A stretch of 64,000 bases of DNA. It comes from Chimonanthus salicifolius. Its lineage: Eukaryota; Streptophyta; Magnoliopsida; Laurales; Calycanthaceae. The position numbers and the translations under genes are program-made. The DNA lies in NCBI GenBank assembly GCA_013350335.1, contig CM023537.1, positions 10,844,438-10,908,437 of the forward strand, in the 5' to 3' direction. Below, in pieces: positions 21,101 through 33,853 of the stretch. Every line of letters starts with the position of its first letter. Positions within the stretch are counted from its first letter, which is position 1. The notes beneath the pieces were generated by a model that worked only from the letters and a program-made list of their open reading frames with translations, was not told where the DNA came from and made no database searches.

Positions 21101-24100
21101 CATTTTCCTCTAGCTGTCCCATTTGTTTTGAATATTAGCATGCCTTGTGTGCCTGTGCATTTTCTATTTTCTCTGGCCTCTTCTTATCTTCTATGCTTTT
21201 TAACCAATCTCTGAAGAATCTCTTTCATTTACTGCTCGACATCTTCTCATTGTAGTGCCCATGGAGCCAACTTTAACTCATTTCCATTTTATGCATCCCT
21301 ATGCTTTGTTTAGATGCATGGAAAAGGAAGTACTTTATAGGCAAATGAAATTTTATATTTTTAATTAAAATAGACCACTACCATCATCATCATCATCAGC
21401 CATTTTCCCATCTATATATGGAGAAATGGGTATAAATTTTTTTAGTTAAAAATGGTTATTTTCCAAGAAGCTACTATTTTCCATGTACCCAAACAGTGCC
21501 ATAAAATTTTCCTCTCTTTGAACAATCTTATATTTTTACCTTTTTAAATGGAGTGCATTACATTGGCTTGCATGTTCAATGTAAAAGTTGTCCATTTCCC
21601 TGAAACAGAAGTTTCACCTGTGTCGCTGTTCTTCCCCAACAAATTCAGAAATGTGAGTGCCATTCCAAATAACTGAAAGAAGTGGTACCTGTAAAATGAA
21701 CGTGCCTTGCTTAAATTGAAGCAACAAATGATCATTTCATCCTTGGATATACCACATATTTTAAGAGTTCTGTAATTTGTGATGAAGTTTATCTATTGCA
21801 AATTTCATAAAGCTTCCATTCCGGTGGCGGTGCCATGCCATTCCACACCAGTAAACTGGGAAAGATCTCCATAGAACTGTTAGTGAAAGAGCTTTATGAA
21901 ATGGCTTAGTTTAGAAATTTCCTCCAGTTATCCAATATTAGATCTGTCTGTCAGCTTAATTTTGCATCTGCATTCAAGCCAGGCCCCTTATTGGCCAACC
22001 ATGTCCAGCTCCACTATCTCAACTCTTTCTTTTCTTTCAGCCTTTGGATCCACAAATTTCACTTCTTCTTCTTCCTTTTCTTTGTGCATCTACGTCCAAG
22101 CAGAGCCTTACACAGGCCAACCACGCTTTCTTTCAGCCTTTGGATCAACATATTTCACCGCTTCTTTTTCTTCTTCTCCTTGTTCTCCTTCATTCATCTA
22201 CATCCAAGCCAAGCCTCTCATAGGCCAATCATTCCTCTTTCAGCTTTTGGATTGACATATTTCACTAGTCCTCCAAATTTCTGTTCAGCCCTCATTACCT
22301 CACTTTCATAGGCTTTGATGGATTGATTGTGTGTGTGTGTGTGTGTGTGTTTTCCCTTTTTTGAACTCCAATTATATCGACAGAAGGAAGGATAATGATT
22401 TAGATAAAAATCTCTCAATTTTGGCATTGAGAATGAATACATTGGCTATCTTGAATTATGTTTCTTTTTTCTTTGCTCTTCTTTTTCCCAGTCACAGGTG
22501 CATGACTGATTTGAATTTTGTGAAGTGAATGAGTAGTGCTTGGAGATTTCACTTGCCCTCTTCATATAATATCACACTCTTTTTGTCATGATAAAGTAGA
22601 AGACGTCACATCATTTATGTTTAATGCTTCTTAAAATTTTATCAGCCCACTGTTTGAGTAGTTTGTCAATTGATTCTGTTTGTAGATTATCAGTATTAAC
22701 AGTAGGAAACATCTAACTATTTCTTGCTGCATTGTTTTTTTGAATGTTCTCTCCAATTGTCATGCCTTTCTGCAGTTGATATTATCTCAGCCATTGAATT
22801 TGACAAAAGTGGTGAGCATCTTGCGACTGGAGATCGTGGTGGTCGAGTTGTTCTATTTGAAAGAACAGATGGGAAAGATGTACGCTTGTCTTGTTTATTG
22901 CTTCTTTGGTTTAATTAGGAAAAAGTGTCAGTTAATGCTCTTTTATTACAAAAAAAAGGTCAAGTTGATTTTTCTTCCCAGTCTTAAGTTTCATTGATAA
23001 ATTGTCCCTTGCGCAGCATACGCCCCGAAAGGATCTGGAGAGAATGGATTATCCAACACATAGGCATCCAGAATTTCGGTACAAGACAGAATTTCAGAGC
23101 CATGAACCTGAGGTATCAAGCATATTTTATCACCATTCTTTTAGTATAGGTGCAAATCTGGTTATTTAGTCACTTAACCACTGAATTAGGGTATAGACTG
23201 ACTTTTTTTTTTCCCGTGTTTGCATGCATGCGCCACTGTGTTCAAACTGAATCCTTTATTATGAAGACACATAAAATAGAATTTTAATTTAAAAATACTT
23301 ATTTTAATATTCAACTTGTGCTTTTGATATATAAAAAAGTTCATATTCTAATTTTACTTTTTTGGTTGGTTATATAAATGGCCATGTCATATTCCACATG
23401 GATCTGTGTCTGTCACACTCTCGTAGGACATTATGTATGGGTACTCTCAAGGATTTGAAGGATGATTACAATGATATTTGATTATTCTTCTTCTGCTGAT
23501 GATAATCTTTTGTTGTCTAGTTTGACTACCTCAAAAGTCTGGAAATAGAAGAGAAAATCAATAAAGTTCGATGGTGTCAAACAGCCAATGGAGCACTTTC
23601 CCTTCTTTCTACCAATGACAAAACAGTGAAGTATTGGAAGGTAAGGGTTGTTTTGAAATATTTACTTTTATATAGATCCTTGAATGGTGCTTTGGGGCAA
23701 TGTTGCATTTCTGTGCCAGACCTTTTCTTTGGACATCCATGAATGAGAACGAAGTATTTTTTCAGAAATGCTATGTATATATGCAACTATAATAGTTTTT
23801 TATACCTTTCTTGGCCTTTTGCCTAAGATCATGTGTAATGTACAGCTAATTGTTTCTTGCATAATTTTTAATAGGTTCAAGAAAAAAGAGTTAAGAAGAG
23901 TTTTTAATACCTTTGTTGGCCTTTTGCCTAAGATCATGTGTAATGTACAGCTAATTGTTTCTTGCATAATTTTTAATAGGTTCAAGAAAAAAGAGTTAAG
24001 AAGGTGTGTGACATGAATCTAAACTCATCAGCATCAATTGGCAGTGGAATCCATTCTGGCTGCAAGGGAGCAGTTGACTTTGAATTGCCCCCAAAAGGAG

Positions 24101-27100
24101 TCCCATCACTTCGCTTACCCATGGTAGTTGTGCTTAATCCAGGATTCTTGTTCATTTTATTCAAACTAAGAATTGCACATTTATTTGATTCAGTCAGTAA
24201 TATTTGGAGTGAGTTCATCATATTTATCTTGATATTGCTCAAAGTTATGAGGAGAATATTGCTTGTTCTGATGACTCTTTGTCGGTTCCTTAAAATTCTT
24301 TTCAGGCTTATGTTTTGTACCTTAGTTACACTTATTAGATTCATTTCTTCATTATAACCTGAGATTGGTTTGTGTGAGTAGGTGGTTGGCCATGAGACGA
24401 GCCTTGTTGCCAGATGCCGGAGAATATATGCTCATGCACATGACTATCATATCAATTCTATTTCTAACAATAGGTAATGGTACTTTATTGCTTTGTGTAC
24501 CATGGTTGGTTTTCTCATCATCTCATTGGCCTTCTCTCACAGGTAATGATGAAAATCTTATTTACAAATATTTTGAAATAGTAGATAACATTAAGTGGAG
24601 AAATAACAATTGAAAAAAAAAATTAAAAACTAGAAGAATGACTAGAGAAAGGCAAAGGTGGAAACAAGAGTCCTTTACTCACAAGAGTATCAGCTATTCT
24701 CTGCTTTTTTTGAAACACAGCTTTTCTCTGCTTAAGTGCTGTTGTGATGACATTTTGAAAACAGTTCTTGGATCGAAGATGAAAGGCTTTGTTGGACTGT
24801 GGAATGTCATTGTGATGGTTCCTTGCCTCCCACTGGAAATGTTCACTTACCACCTTTACTAATTAAGGGGGCCAAACTTCAATAAGGGGCCTAAATTTTT
24901 AATGAAAATCTGTAAACTCTTTCTAATGGACAAAATGGCTGCCTTATTTGCAGCTGTTGCTTTATCTGGGAGGGAAGATATCATGGGGAACTGCATTTGC
25001 ATTTGGTTTTCAATTCAAAATTGCATTTGCATTTGTCTTTTCTCTTTCATGATTACTTATAATGCTTGAGATTACTGTTTCTTCTGTGTGCTTGGGCTTA
25101 TGTGTGTAAGGGGTTGAGGGGTTTTGGTTTCTATTTATCTTTGTCTTGTACAGCTTCTCTTTGCACCTTTGGTGCTTTTTCTTAATATTGTTACAGTTAC
25201 CATTTCAAAAAAAAAAAAAAAACTAAAGTCATAGTCTTTTATGCTCCACATTCCCTCTCGTTGAGGCTTCATTTTATATGATGTGTTGTTGTTTATGTTC
25301 TGCATGTCTCAGATCTGCTTTGCAAGTTAGGAGTTCATTTCATTTTTCCTTTTCTATTTTAATTTTAAATCTGTGGCTTCATTTTATCTTTTTGTGGAGA
25401 ACTGTGGTTTGTATTAGTAGTCATGTAGCTCATGCAGCTTTTTGGTGTTCTTCCACTTACCCATTAGCAATCTGTCCATTTTCTATTGTTTCCAGTGATG
25501 GCGAGACATTTATATCAGCAGATGATTTACGGATTAACTTATGGAATCTTGAAATTAGCAATCAAAGTTTTAATATTGTTGATGTGAAACCTGTCAACAT
25601 GGAAGACCTTACTGGTAAGCAGTTTAAGGTTCCGGTTCACTATCTCTTGCTTTTGGTCATGTTGATTTTGAGTGTTATGCTCCTTCTTAGTGTTATGATT
25701 TATAAAACTCTGCATCAACACATGGTTATATGTTCCTTCTTAGTGTTTTACTATCATCGACGTCGTCATGATCATATCATCATCATCTCGTTCTTTCTGT
25801 TTTTGACTGGTATATCTACTTGAATCGCCTGACCTTTATGTGATGGCAAGCCTCACCTGACTTTTATGTGTTGTCAAGCTTCACCTGCCTGGTTCATAAA
25901 GCATCTTGGACGTGTGCCTGATAGTTGAGGAGTAAACCATTTTCAGTAAATTAGGCTCTTAACAAGGCCATATGAAGCCGTCACTGCCATTTGCCATTCC
26001 CATGTTCATTTCTTCCACTTGAACATGCAATCATAAATCAACAAGTTTGAAGTCTCTGTCTTGGTACTTATTTTTGTAGATAGGAATTCTTGGAGGAAAT
26101 TTGACAGTAAGAATTATTTCATTTGAGAGGTCGCATTGTATAGATGATCCTCCCAGTACAATCTTTGAAGTATGTGGAAAGTTAAGAAGTTCCTTGGATC
26201 TTCTTTCTTTCCAATTGGCAATTAAAGTTTCACCCCAATTTTGGGCAAGCGGAAACTTAATTTGAAAATAGAAACCTAATCTAGATTTCTCTCCGGAAAA
26301 ATAAAATAGGTTCAAATTTCACTGGAATCGAATATTGATTGTGTAGGTGCAAATCTGTCAATTTGAGCCCGATTAATATGAAATTTGATTTAAATTTCTT
26401 TGGTTGAAATCTGAAATTGATATTTTAGATATGAAGGGAAATAACAACAGAAAAACCATTCAAGTTTGCAAAAAAAAAAAATTCAAGCCAAAAACTGAAT
26501 TGGAATTCAAAGAGAATAAACACTTGTGCACTCACTTAGAGACTTGTCTCCTTCCAATTGGATTCAACTCAACTTCGTGCTTACAGAGGGTCGACCAACC
26601 TCTCTTCAATTGAGGTTTGGTGCATAAAAAAATAGAAAAAAAAATCACTAAGAAGGCTGCACACCTAGGCCATTCTAAATACAAAAAAACTGCTATGTTA
26701 AATCTTCCAATCATGGGTTGCCATGTGAAATTTACATGAGAAAATAAATTTAAATCCCTGAGATATTCTGGGTTGTGAGCACAGCAAAAGAATGCTATTT
26801 CCATGAAAACTTCAGCCTCAAAATAGTTTGCACAAATTTGGAAAAAATCCTGCAATTTCCTTGGACAAACTTGACTTCAATTTCCATGAAGATTGCTTTG
26901 CTAATTCTTTTCTCTCAGGCCTTGAATGTGTGTGACTTGAACAACAACTTCTTTTATTGTTTCTATTTCTAATTGACGAAAGGCGGTGGAGAGAAAGGGG
27001 ATGGTTTAAGTAGGTGGAATGTATTCTCGCTGGATTTTTTTTTTTCATCTAGCAAATGGACCACTTCTTTGACCTGTTTTGGACTGTAATTTGTTAACTG

Positions 27101-30100
27101 AAGGCCTAGCCCATCGTACTGGCTCATGGGCCAGTAAGTTGGATAAATTGGGCCGCCAAAGAAGTTATATTGGGCCCTGTTTTGCATTCCCGGCTCATTC
27201 TTCCATCGAATTAAATTTAAATGGTGCATGAATATTGAATGGGTGCCCCCCTTCCTCCCCCCCAACCCCACACCCACAAAAAAGAAAAGAAAAGAAAAAA
27301 AAACACACACACACACACACACAGGGACACCAGACATGCAACACTGATGGGTCAGGCCAGTGTAAGAACCTTCAATGGAAAAAACAAACTGAAGTTCGGG
27401 CTCGACAATGACTAATGCATAAAGAAAAATGTCAGGGTCAATGGTATTAGTCTTTTTTCTGAAAGATGTCAGCCCATTATTGTCCCTCCTTTGCTAGAGA
27501 ATCAGCTCACTCATTTGCTGATGCAGAATGAGATGGTGACGCTTATCAGTGACCTAACCTCCTCTATGCTGTTTCCATCATCGTGATATCCTCAACCACT
27601 AGCACTTGCTCTGCTATGGGAGCTATGTAAGGAGTCAGCTCATCACGTATATGATCAAAGAATATCCTCCCTCTAGTGGCTGTAGAATGAGATGCTTGAT
27701 GATCTCCCTCATCAAAGTTCAGAATCTAAGCTCAAACTACATTGTTATTCCCTTCGGCTGTGCTTAGCCTTATTTCTAGACCTGCCAATAGACAAACCAG
27801 CACTTTTTAGAAGAAGGGGCAGGCCCTAGTTTTGATAACGATTAATGCTGTTTCCTTGCCTGAGCTTTTCTTGATGTCTAACAAATAAATTCAACTTGCT
27901 TGGGTGGACTCTTGGCCCTTTTTTTCAATGGCAACATGACTGAACCCATAACCCTTATGGCTACAGATGTGAGCCCTTTGTCACAGAGGCGCTTCCTGTC
28001 CCCAAATGGTTAACCATTGTGGGTGGTGCCTACCCTCACTTACAAGCCCAAGACCTTCCTAGCACACATCTGATGTGGGACTCAACACACGCCCGTGTGA
28101 TAGGTTTCTCGACCCAATCCCTGGCGCCCTCACTAGGGTGACCCACACCTCCTTTGTGTAAGACCCATGCGTCAAGGGGATCCCCGTTGCAGTGCCCTGG
28201 AGCCCACACGATAGTTTCCTTGGGTTGGCTCTGATACCACTTCTCACGGAAGTGCTTGTCGTCCCAAAATGCTTATAAGCCCAGGAACTTTCCAGCACAC
28301 ATCCGATGTGGGACTCAACACACGCCCGCAAGACACCTTGCTCACCATGCTACGACATCGGGTTGGCATGTTAACAGCCTTAACAATGTGCTATGTTCTT
28401 CTGCGTCGATTGGCTTTACACATTCTCATTGTTCTTGTCTAGCCATATGTAAAACACTAAGTTGTGATTAAACGAATTGTTTGGTTCTATTTTAGCTTGC
28501 TTCTTTCTATATTCATGCTTTTACCCTTGAAGTTTCCAACACATGTTATTTAACAAAGCATTTGACTGTTATGTGCTGATTCTTGCTTCCTGCTCTCTGC
28601 AGTCCTCTTTAGACAGAGGGTCTCAGTAATATTTGTGTCAATTTGCAGAGGTTATAACTTGTGCAGAATTCCATCCCACCCATTGCAATACATTAGCTTA
28701 CAGTAGCTCAAAGGGCACAATTCGGCTTATCGATATGCGGCAGTCAGCTTTATGCGATACACATGCAAAACTGTAAGGATTATGCTCTACACAATTTACC
28801 ATCATTTAATCCAGATTGTAGACAGCTAGCCTTGGTGACAAAGTGGAAAATGTATGGGAAAGAAATGATTCACAGAAATGCAGAGCAAGGTGGGAATGAT
28901 GCAATAAAAAGCTTGGCTCAAATAAAGGCTTTCCTATTCTGGCCAAGCATTTGGCATGGTGGGGCCAACATGTCAGTGATCTAGAACTTCCATTTGGTTG
29001 GACCTTGGACCTACATGGATGGACTAGAGCAAGAGTCTCATCTATCAAACAAGCGGCCATCAGTTGGCTATTTTATGCAGTTTTATAATGATCATTTGAT
29101 TATTTTTTATATAACCAGGCTTTACGAGCCTAGTGTCAGTTGCCCAAGATTTCCTGGTGGTTAGTTTTTTCCTTTCATTCATTCCGTGGCAGCAACCATT
29201 AATTAACGGTCTGGATCTTGGAAAGTGGAAAAGTTCTTTTGATCAAATCCATTCCATGGTGCAACAGATAGTTGAATGGTCTGGATCTCTGAAGATGGAA
29301 AGTTCTTTTCTCCATTTCCAATCTAGTGACCCTGCCTGTACAACTGCTGCTTTCAGGATGAGCATTGTATACTTTTTCATTTTGGAAAATAATTTAATTT
29401 CTGATGCAGATAGAAACGGCCTGTGAATGGAAATTTGTGTTATTGGAAGTGAAATTTCATTGTTGTGAAAATTGCAAATGCTTTGTTTTAATCTATGTAA
29501 TTACCACTTTACATCTCTCTCTCTCTCTCTCTCTCTCTGAAAACCCTATTTCAGTTTGAAATGTATTACTATATCCATCTCATGTACAGTGTAGTTGTTG
29601 ATTCCCTTCTGGCAGCCTTTTGTCGCCTCTAGATGGGAACGTTTTGGTGGTTCGTCTATTTCAGTGTTACGTTTTGGAAATGACAGACATTTTTTGTAGG
29701 AAATTATAAGCATATATGTAACTCTTTTTTACTTAAAAAAAGAAATTTCACTTGGTTTTTACTCTCTAAAGAAAGTGTAAAGCTTTTATAACTCAACTTG
29801 CATTAATATTCTAATATACAGATTAAAACTATTTGAAATGGGAGATTTTTTTTATGTCAAAACCTTTAACATATTAGAAATATGAATGCTTCAATTAAGA
29901 AAAACTAAAAATCTATGGCATGAAAGTTGGCTGAAACATGACCACCACCACCATTAGCCAAAATCCCATCTATTTGGGTATTGCTTTTCGAATTCTACTT
30001 CTCCATTTGATCCTATTATAAACCATAGCATCAGTCGTCCCACTCTCTATCATGTCTTCTCTTATCCCTTCCCTACATGTTTTAAGTGGTCTTCCTCTTC

Positions 30101-33100
30101 TCTTTGTGCCTGCAATTTATAACCTTTCTACTCTACGTATTGGGGCCGTATTCGAAGTCTTCTATTTACATGGCCATACTAACTCAATCGAGTTTCTCTC
30201 ATTTTTTCCTCTATTGGGGCCATTTTCAAGTTGTCTCTTATCCTGTCAACTTTAGAGTTGGGTGAAACATGACCAAAGTAGTCCATAATAAGACTAGAAT
30301 GACTTAAATGGATAAAACAGATTAAAGAGGGGTCAAAATCTTTTTGCTACATGTTCTTTTTTGAATGTAATGGGATAGAATGTTTTATGCATTTCAGCTA
30401 TAACAGAATAAAATTGATATCTACGACCGACACACAGAGTAAGAATGCAGTAGAGTCCAAAAATGGCGTACGATACCCCTTGTATGCCTTAATTACAGTG
30501 TGACCCACCTATCAATCCAAATCTACACACATCTACCCTACATCACCTGTGCTCCAAGTCCATAGACAAAGGTATGCGTATGTCCTAGGAAGGTTCCCAG
30601 TACATGGGGATGGGTTCAAAATTAGCTTGATCAAAAGCCGTTGACTATGTTTGCAAGGTTCCAATTGTCAACAATAAAAAGGGGGTAAGAGAGCTTTGCA
30701 TTTCAATCAAATAGTGGGTTTGACTCAGAATGGTATGAAATAGGCTTGGGATCCATGTCGCAAGGGTGTTAGATTTATGTGGGGGGAAAGGGAGCTTGTG
30801 GGCCTCAGGAAGGGCCCACAAAAGTTGTCACTCACGTGGGTGATTTTGCCTAAACCCCAAAAATGGGTTGTAAACTACACTTAATATACCTTAGAGTGGG
30901 CCCCACCTATGACAATCCAATCCTCGTATGTATTTAGCTCTACATTTATCGCTTGATGAGCCAATTTGGCACCCATCAAACTAATATGTACCATTAGATT
31001 GAGGCATCCTCTAAAACTTAGGCCATTTAAATTAATAGCTGAGGATGATTAGATAAGTTGTCTTTTGCAAATCTAGTATCTACATGAATACCTTTCTATC
31101 CTTACCCTCCCAATTAGCATGCACCACGTGGGCCTCAAATCTAAGGTGTGGTCTACATCCCTTTTCTAATTGCTGAATTTGTGGTGCACATGTCTCCTTT
31201 TCATGTCAGTCTACAACTTTCTTATTGGTTATCGTCTAACATCAGTCATATCACAAGCAATGAGAAACAAAATTAAATACATGTGCGTCGTCATCATCAT
31301 CATCAAATGCCAAAATCCCATCTATATATATACATGTGCATGCACCTAAGTGTGATACATAAATACATGCTACATACCTATGCATCATCATCAATTGCCA
31401 AAGTTCGATCTATTTGGAGTTAGCTTTTCGAGTTCTACTTCTCCATTTGACCGTATCATAAACCCTAAAGTTAGTCTCTCCACTATCTATCAAGTCTATT
31501 TTTTTTTTTCTATCTATTGAGTTCACTATCTTTCGACAACCAAGAAAAGAAAAAAAAAACATTTTTAATAATCTATTCTCCTCCTTGTGCTTGTAATTTA
31601 TAATTCTCTCAACTCTACATATTGGGGTTGTTTTTTGTACTTACATGACGAAATCACCTCGACAAGTAACCTTATTTTGTCCTTGATTGAGACTGCTTTT
31701 AAACCATCCGTAATGTGGTAATTTCTAACTCAATCTTTTTAGAATTAATCCATTCATCCAACTTAGCATGGGTATCTCCATTACCCTAACTTTGTTTATT
31801 TGTCTTTTCCTTTATTGCCTAACACTATGCTTCAGAGAGCTTTGCAGGTTTGGTAACTGTTTTATAAAAGTGTCTCCTGTAAGCTATCTGGTTATCACAC
31901 AAAATTCTATTAGCTTGTTTACATTTTGCTTACCTTGTGTCGATCGTGTTAGTTATATTCATATTAGATCTTCCATGAGCAATCCATATAGAGAAGAAGA
32001 GGACTTAAATATTCTCTTATTGCTGTACTCTTTATAAATTCTTCATCATCTTGATATTCCAGGTCATGTCAAAAACAACTCTTTGAAGAGGTTTATCTTC
32101 TGTGTAATTATCTCATCCCAAAGCCTGTCAATTACCAGCCTGTTTTCAGTGTTTAATTGAAGATCAACTGGAAATCTTCTTCCTATGAAGGCCCCCCCAC
32201 CCCAAATTCTCTTGTTGGCTATCTGGACTGTTTTTTGTCTCTCCGGATATATGCTTAACTTGAAATTTGAATTGTGAGAACCATTGCTGCCAATGTAATA
32301 GCCTTCTTTCCTGAATGCATTTGTAGTTCATTTTTGATAAATGAGGAGAAATTCTTGTTATTTGTCCTAACAAAGAAATTCCTTTAGAACCAGATATAAC
32401 TTAAACTTAGTTATATCATTTTTAATTGCTATGTATTCTTTTTCATTCGAGTGGTACCTTTGTTCACCAATTTTGGAAGTTCCACTCATATAGGCACAAA
32501 CTTCTTCTGACCTGTTTGCCATTCTTGCTTTTGGAATCTCACTCCAAACAGTGTCTGAAGTATCTGTTTCAAGTATAATAAAATCATCTAATTGAGGCAT
32601 TCTCAGTCAAGGGAGATTTTTTTAATGTTTTCCTCAATTTTTTCGTCTTCTAAATCTCACATCCATGGACATTTTTCTTCAGTTTTTCCTGCTAATTTTT
32701 TTTTTTTAATGAATTTCTCCGTAATTTAAACATCTGAGTAATCTTTGCAGTTTTTTTTTTTTTTTTTGCATTTTCTATTTTGTTTGGGAACATATGAATC
32801 TTTTCAAGGACATGGTTTCTCCTTTCTAGTGTTTTTTAATCCAAGGAAATCGATTTGTTGTTTTTCGAGTTCCATCTTTTTCTCGGATAAGATTATCCAT
32901 GATCTTTTTGCTTTTGTGCTGTCGTCATGAGATCCTTTTTGATGTTCTTCCCTCGTTTGACTGAAAACTAAGATATCATCTATGTAGACCACAGAATTTA
33001 CTGAATTATTTGAAGATTTTATCCATGTTTCTCTAGAAGATTTGTGGTGCTGCACAAAGGCCAAATGGTATGACCAGCCCACTCATAGTGTCATTGTGGG

Positions 33101-33769
33101 GGCAATAAGGGGTGTTACAAGGTGGTAAAATTTTGCAGAACGTTGCACTTATTCCATTCCTATCTGTCAGTTTTGCACTTGTTGGTTGTTCATTGAGAAC
33201 TTAGTTTATTCTACTTTGGGAGATCTGGGGGTTTCCACAATGGTGTGTATCACTTAAATGGTTCTGATCAACCTTTCAAAAAAGAAACCAATAATAAATG
33301 GTTTAAATGACTAAGCCATGAGTGCCATTTGTACAAGCCTGAAGGTCTGATGAGCCCCGTACAAAATAATAGGGCTTAGCACAGGTTGAGCCCATATCCA
33401 TGTCTAGGATGGGAATCTGGCCGAAAGCCTGTTGAATTTGTCCTGTGTTAATAGGGATTCACATTGAACATGTCCAACTGTTCCAATTTCCACCCCTTTG
33501 TACAAAATAAGGAAAACATAAAGCTATTTTCATTGTTCATGCAATCATATACGAAAAAGCTATCCTCAAAGAATTTTATATTTCTTTTTCTCCCTTTCTT
33601 TTATATTTATACTTTGTTGCATCTCCATCCACCATTATCATATGGGAGATTTACTGGTGGTTAAGTGGGAAAGCTCACAACAAAAACTGTTCTCTGTACT
33701 ATGAGTGCTGTTCCTCACATTTTGTTATTAATGGAAACATATGTTTCTCCTGGCAATTTATTTATTCTG

Positions 33770-33853
<84 letters not shown>

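Larger units (their letters stand above)
18218..22775. other. PP2A B intron 1 contents
   Basis: A 4.6 kb intron. Near 18240-18780 it has repeated echoes of a G-A-A-T-C-T-C-T-C-G-T-T-T motif and is T-rich. It carries a decayed three-copy repeat at 21965-22264 and a GT microsatellite at 22329-22350. The T/A-rich stretch near 20530-20760 resembles a LINE 3' end but has no recognisable domain. Confidence 0.5.
25615..28648. other. PP2A B intron 7 contents
   Basis: A 3 kb intron carrying a minus-strand TRIM element (27978-28328), a CA microsatellite (27303-27323) and otherwise AT-rich or degenerate repeat sequence. No exon was recognised. Confidence 0.5.

Noticed and set aside
23768..24357. Open frames of 82-120 residues around the tandem duplication
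   Set aside because: They read through intron copies or antisense; the coding part is exon 5 only (23980-24123).
25278..25823. 181-residue open frame
   Set aside because: It runs through PP2A B exon 7 in frame and reads into both flanking introns; only 25496-25614 is coding.
31768..32037. 89-residue open frame in intron 8 with hydrophobic runs
   Set aside because: It overlaps and continues from LINE remnant sequence on the opposite strand and has no start context or family match.
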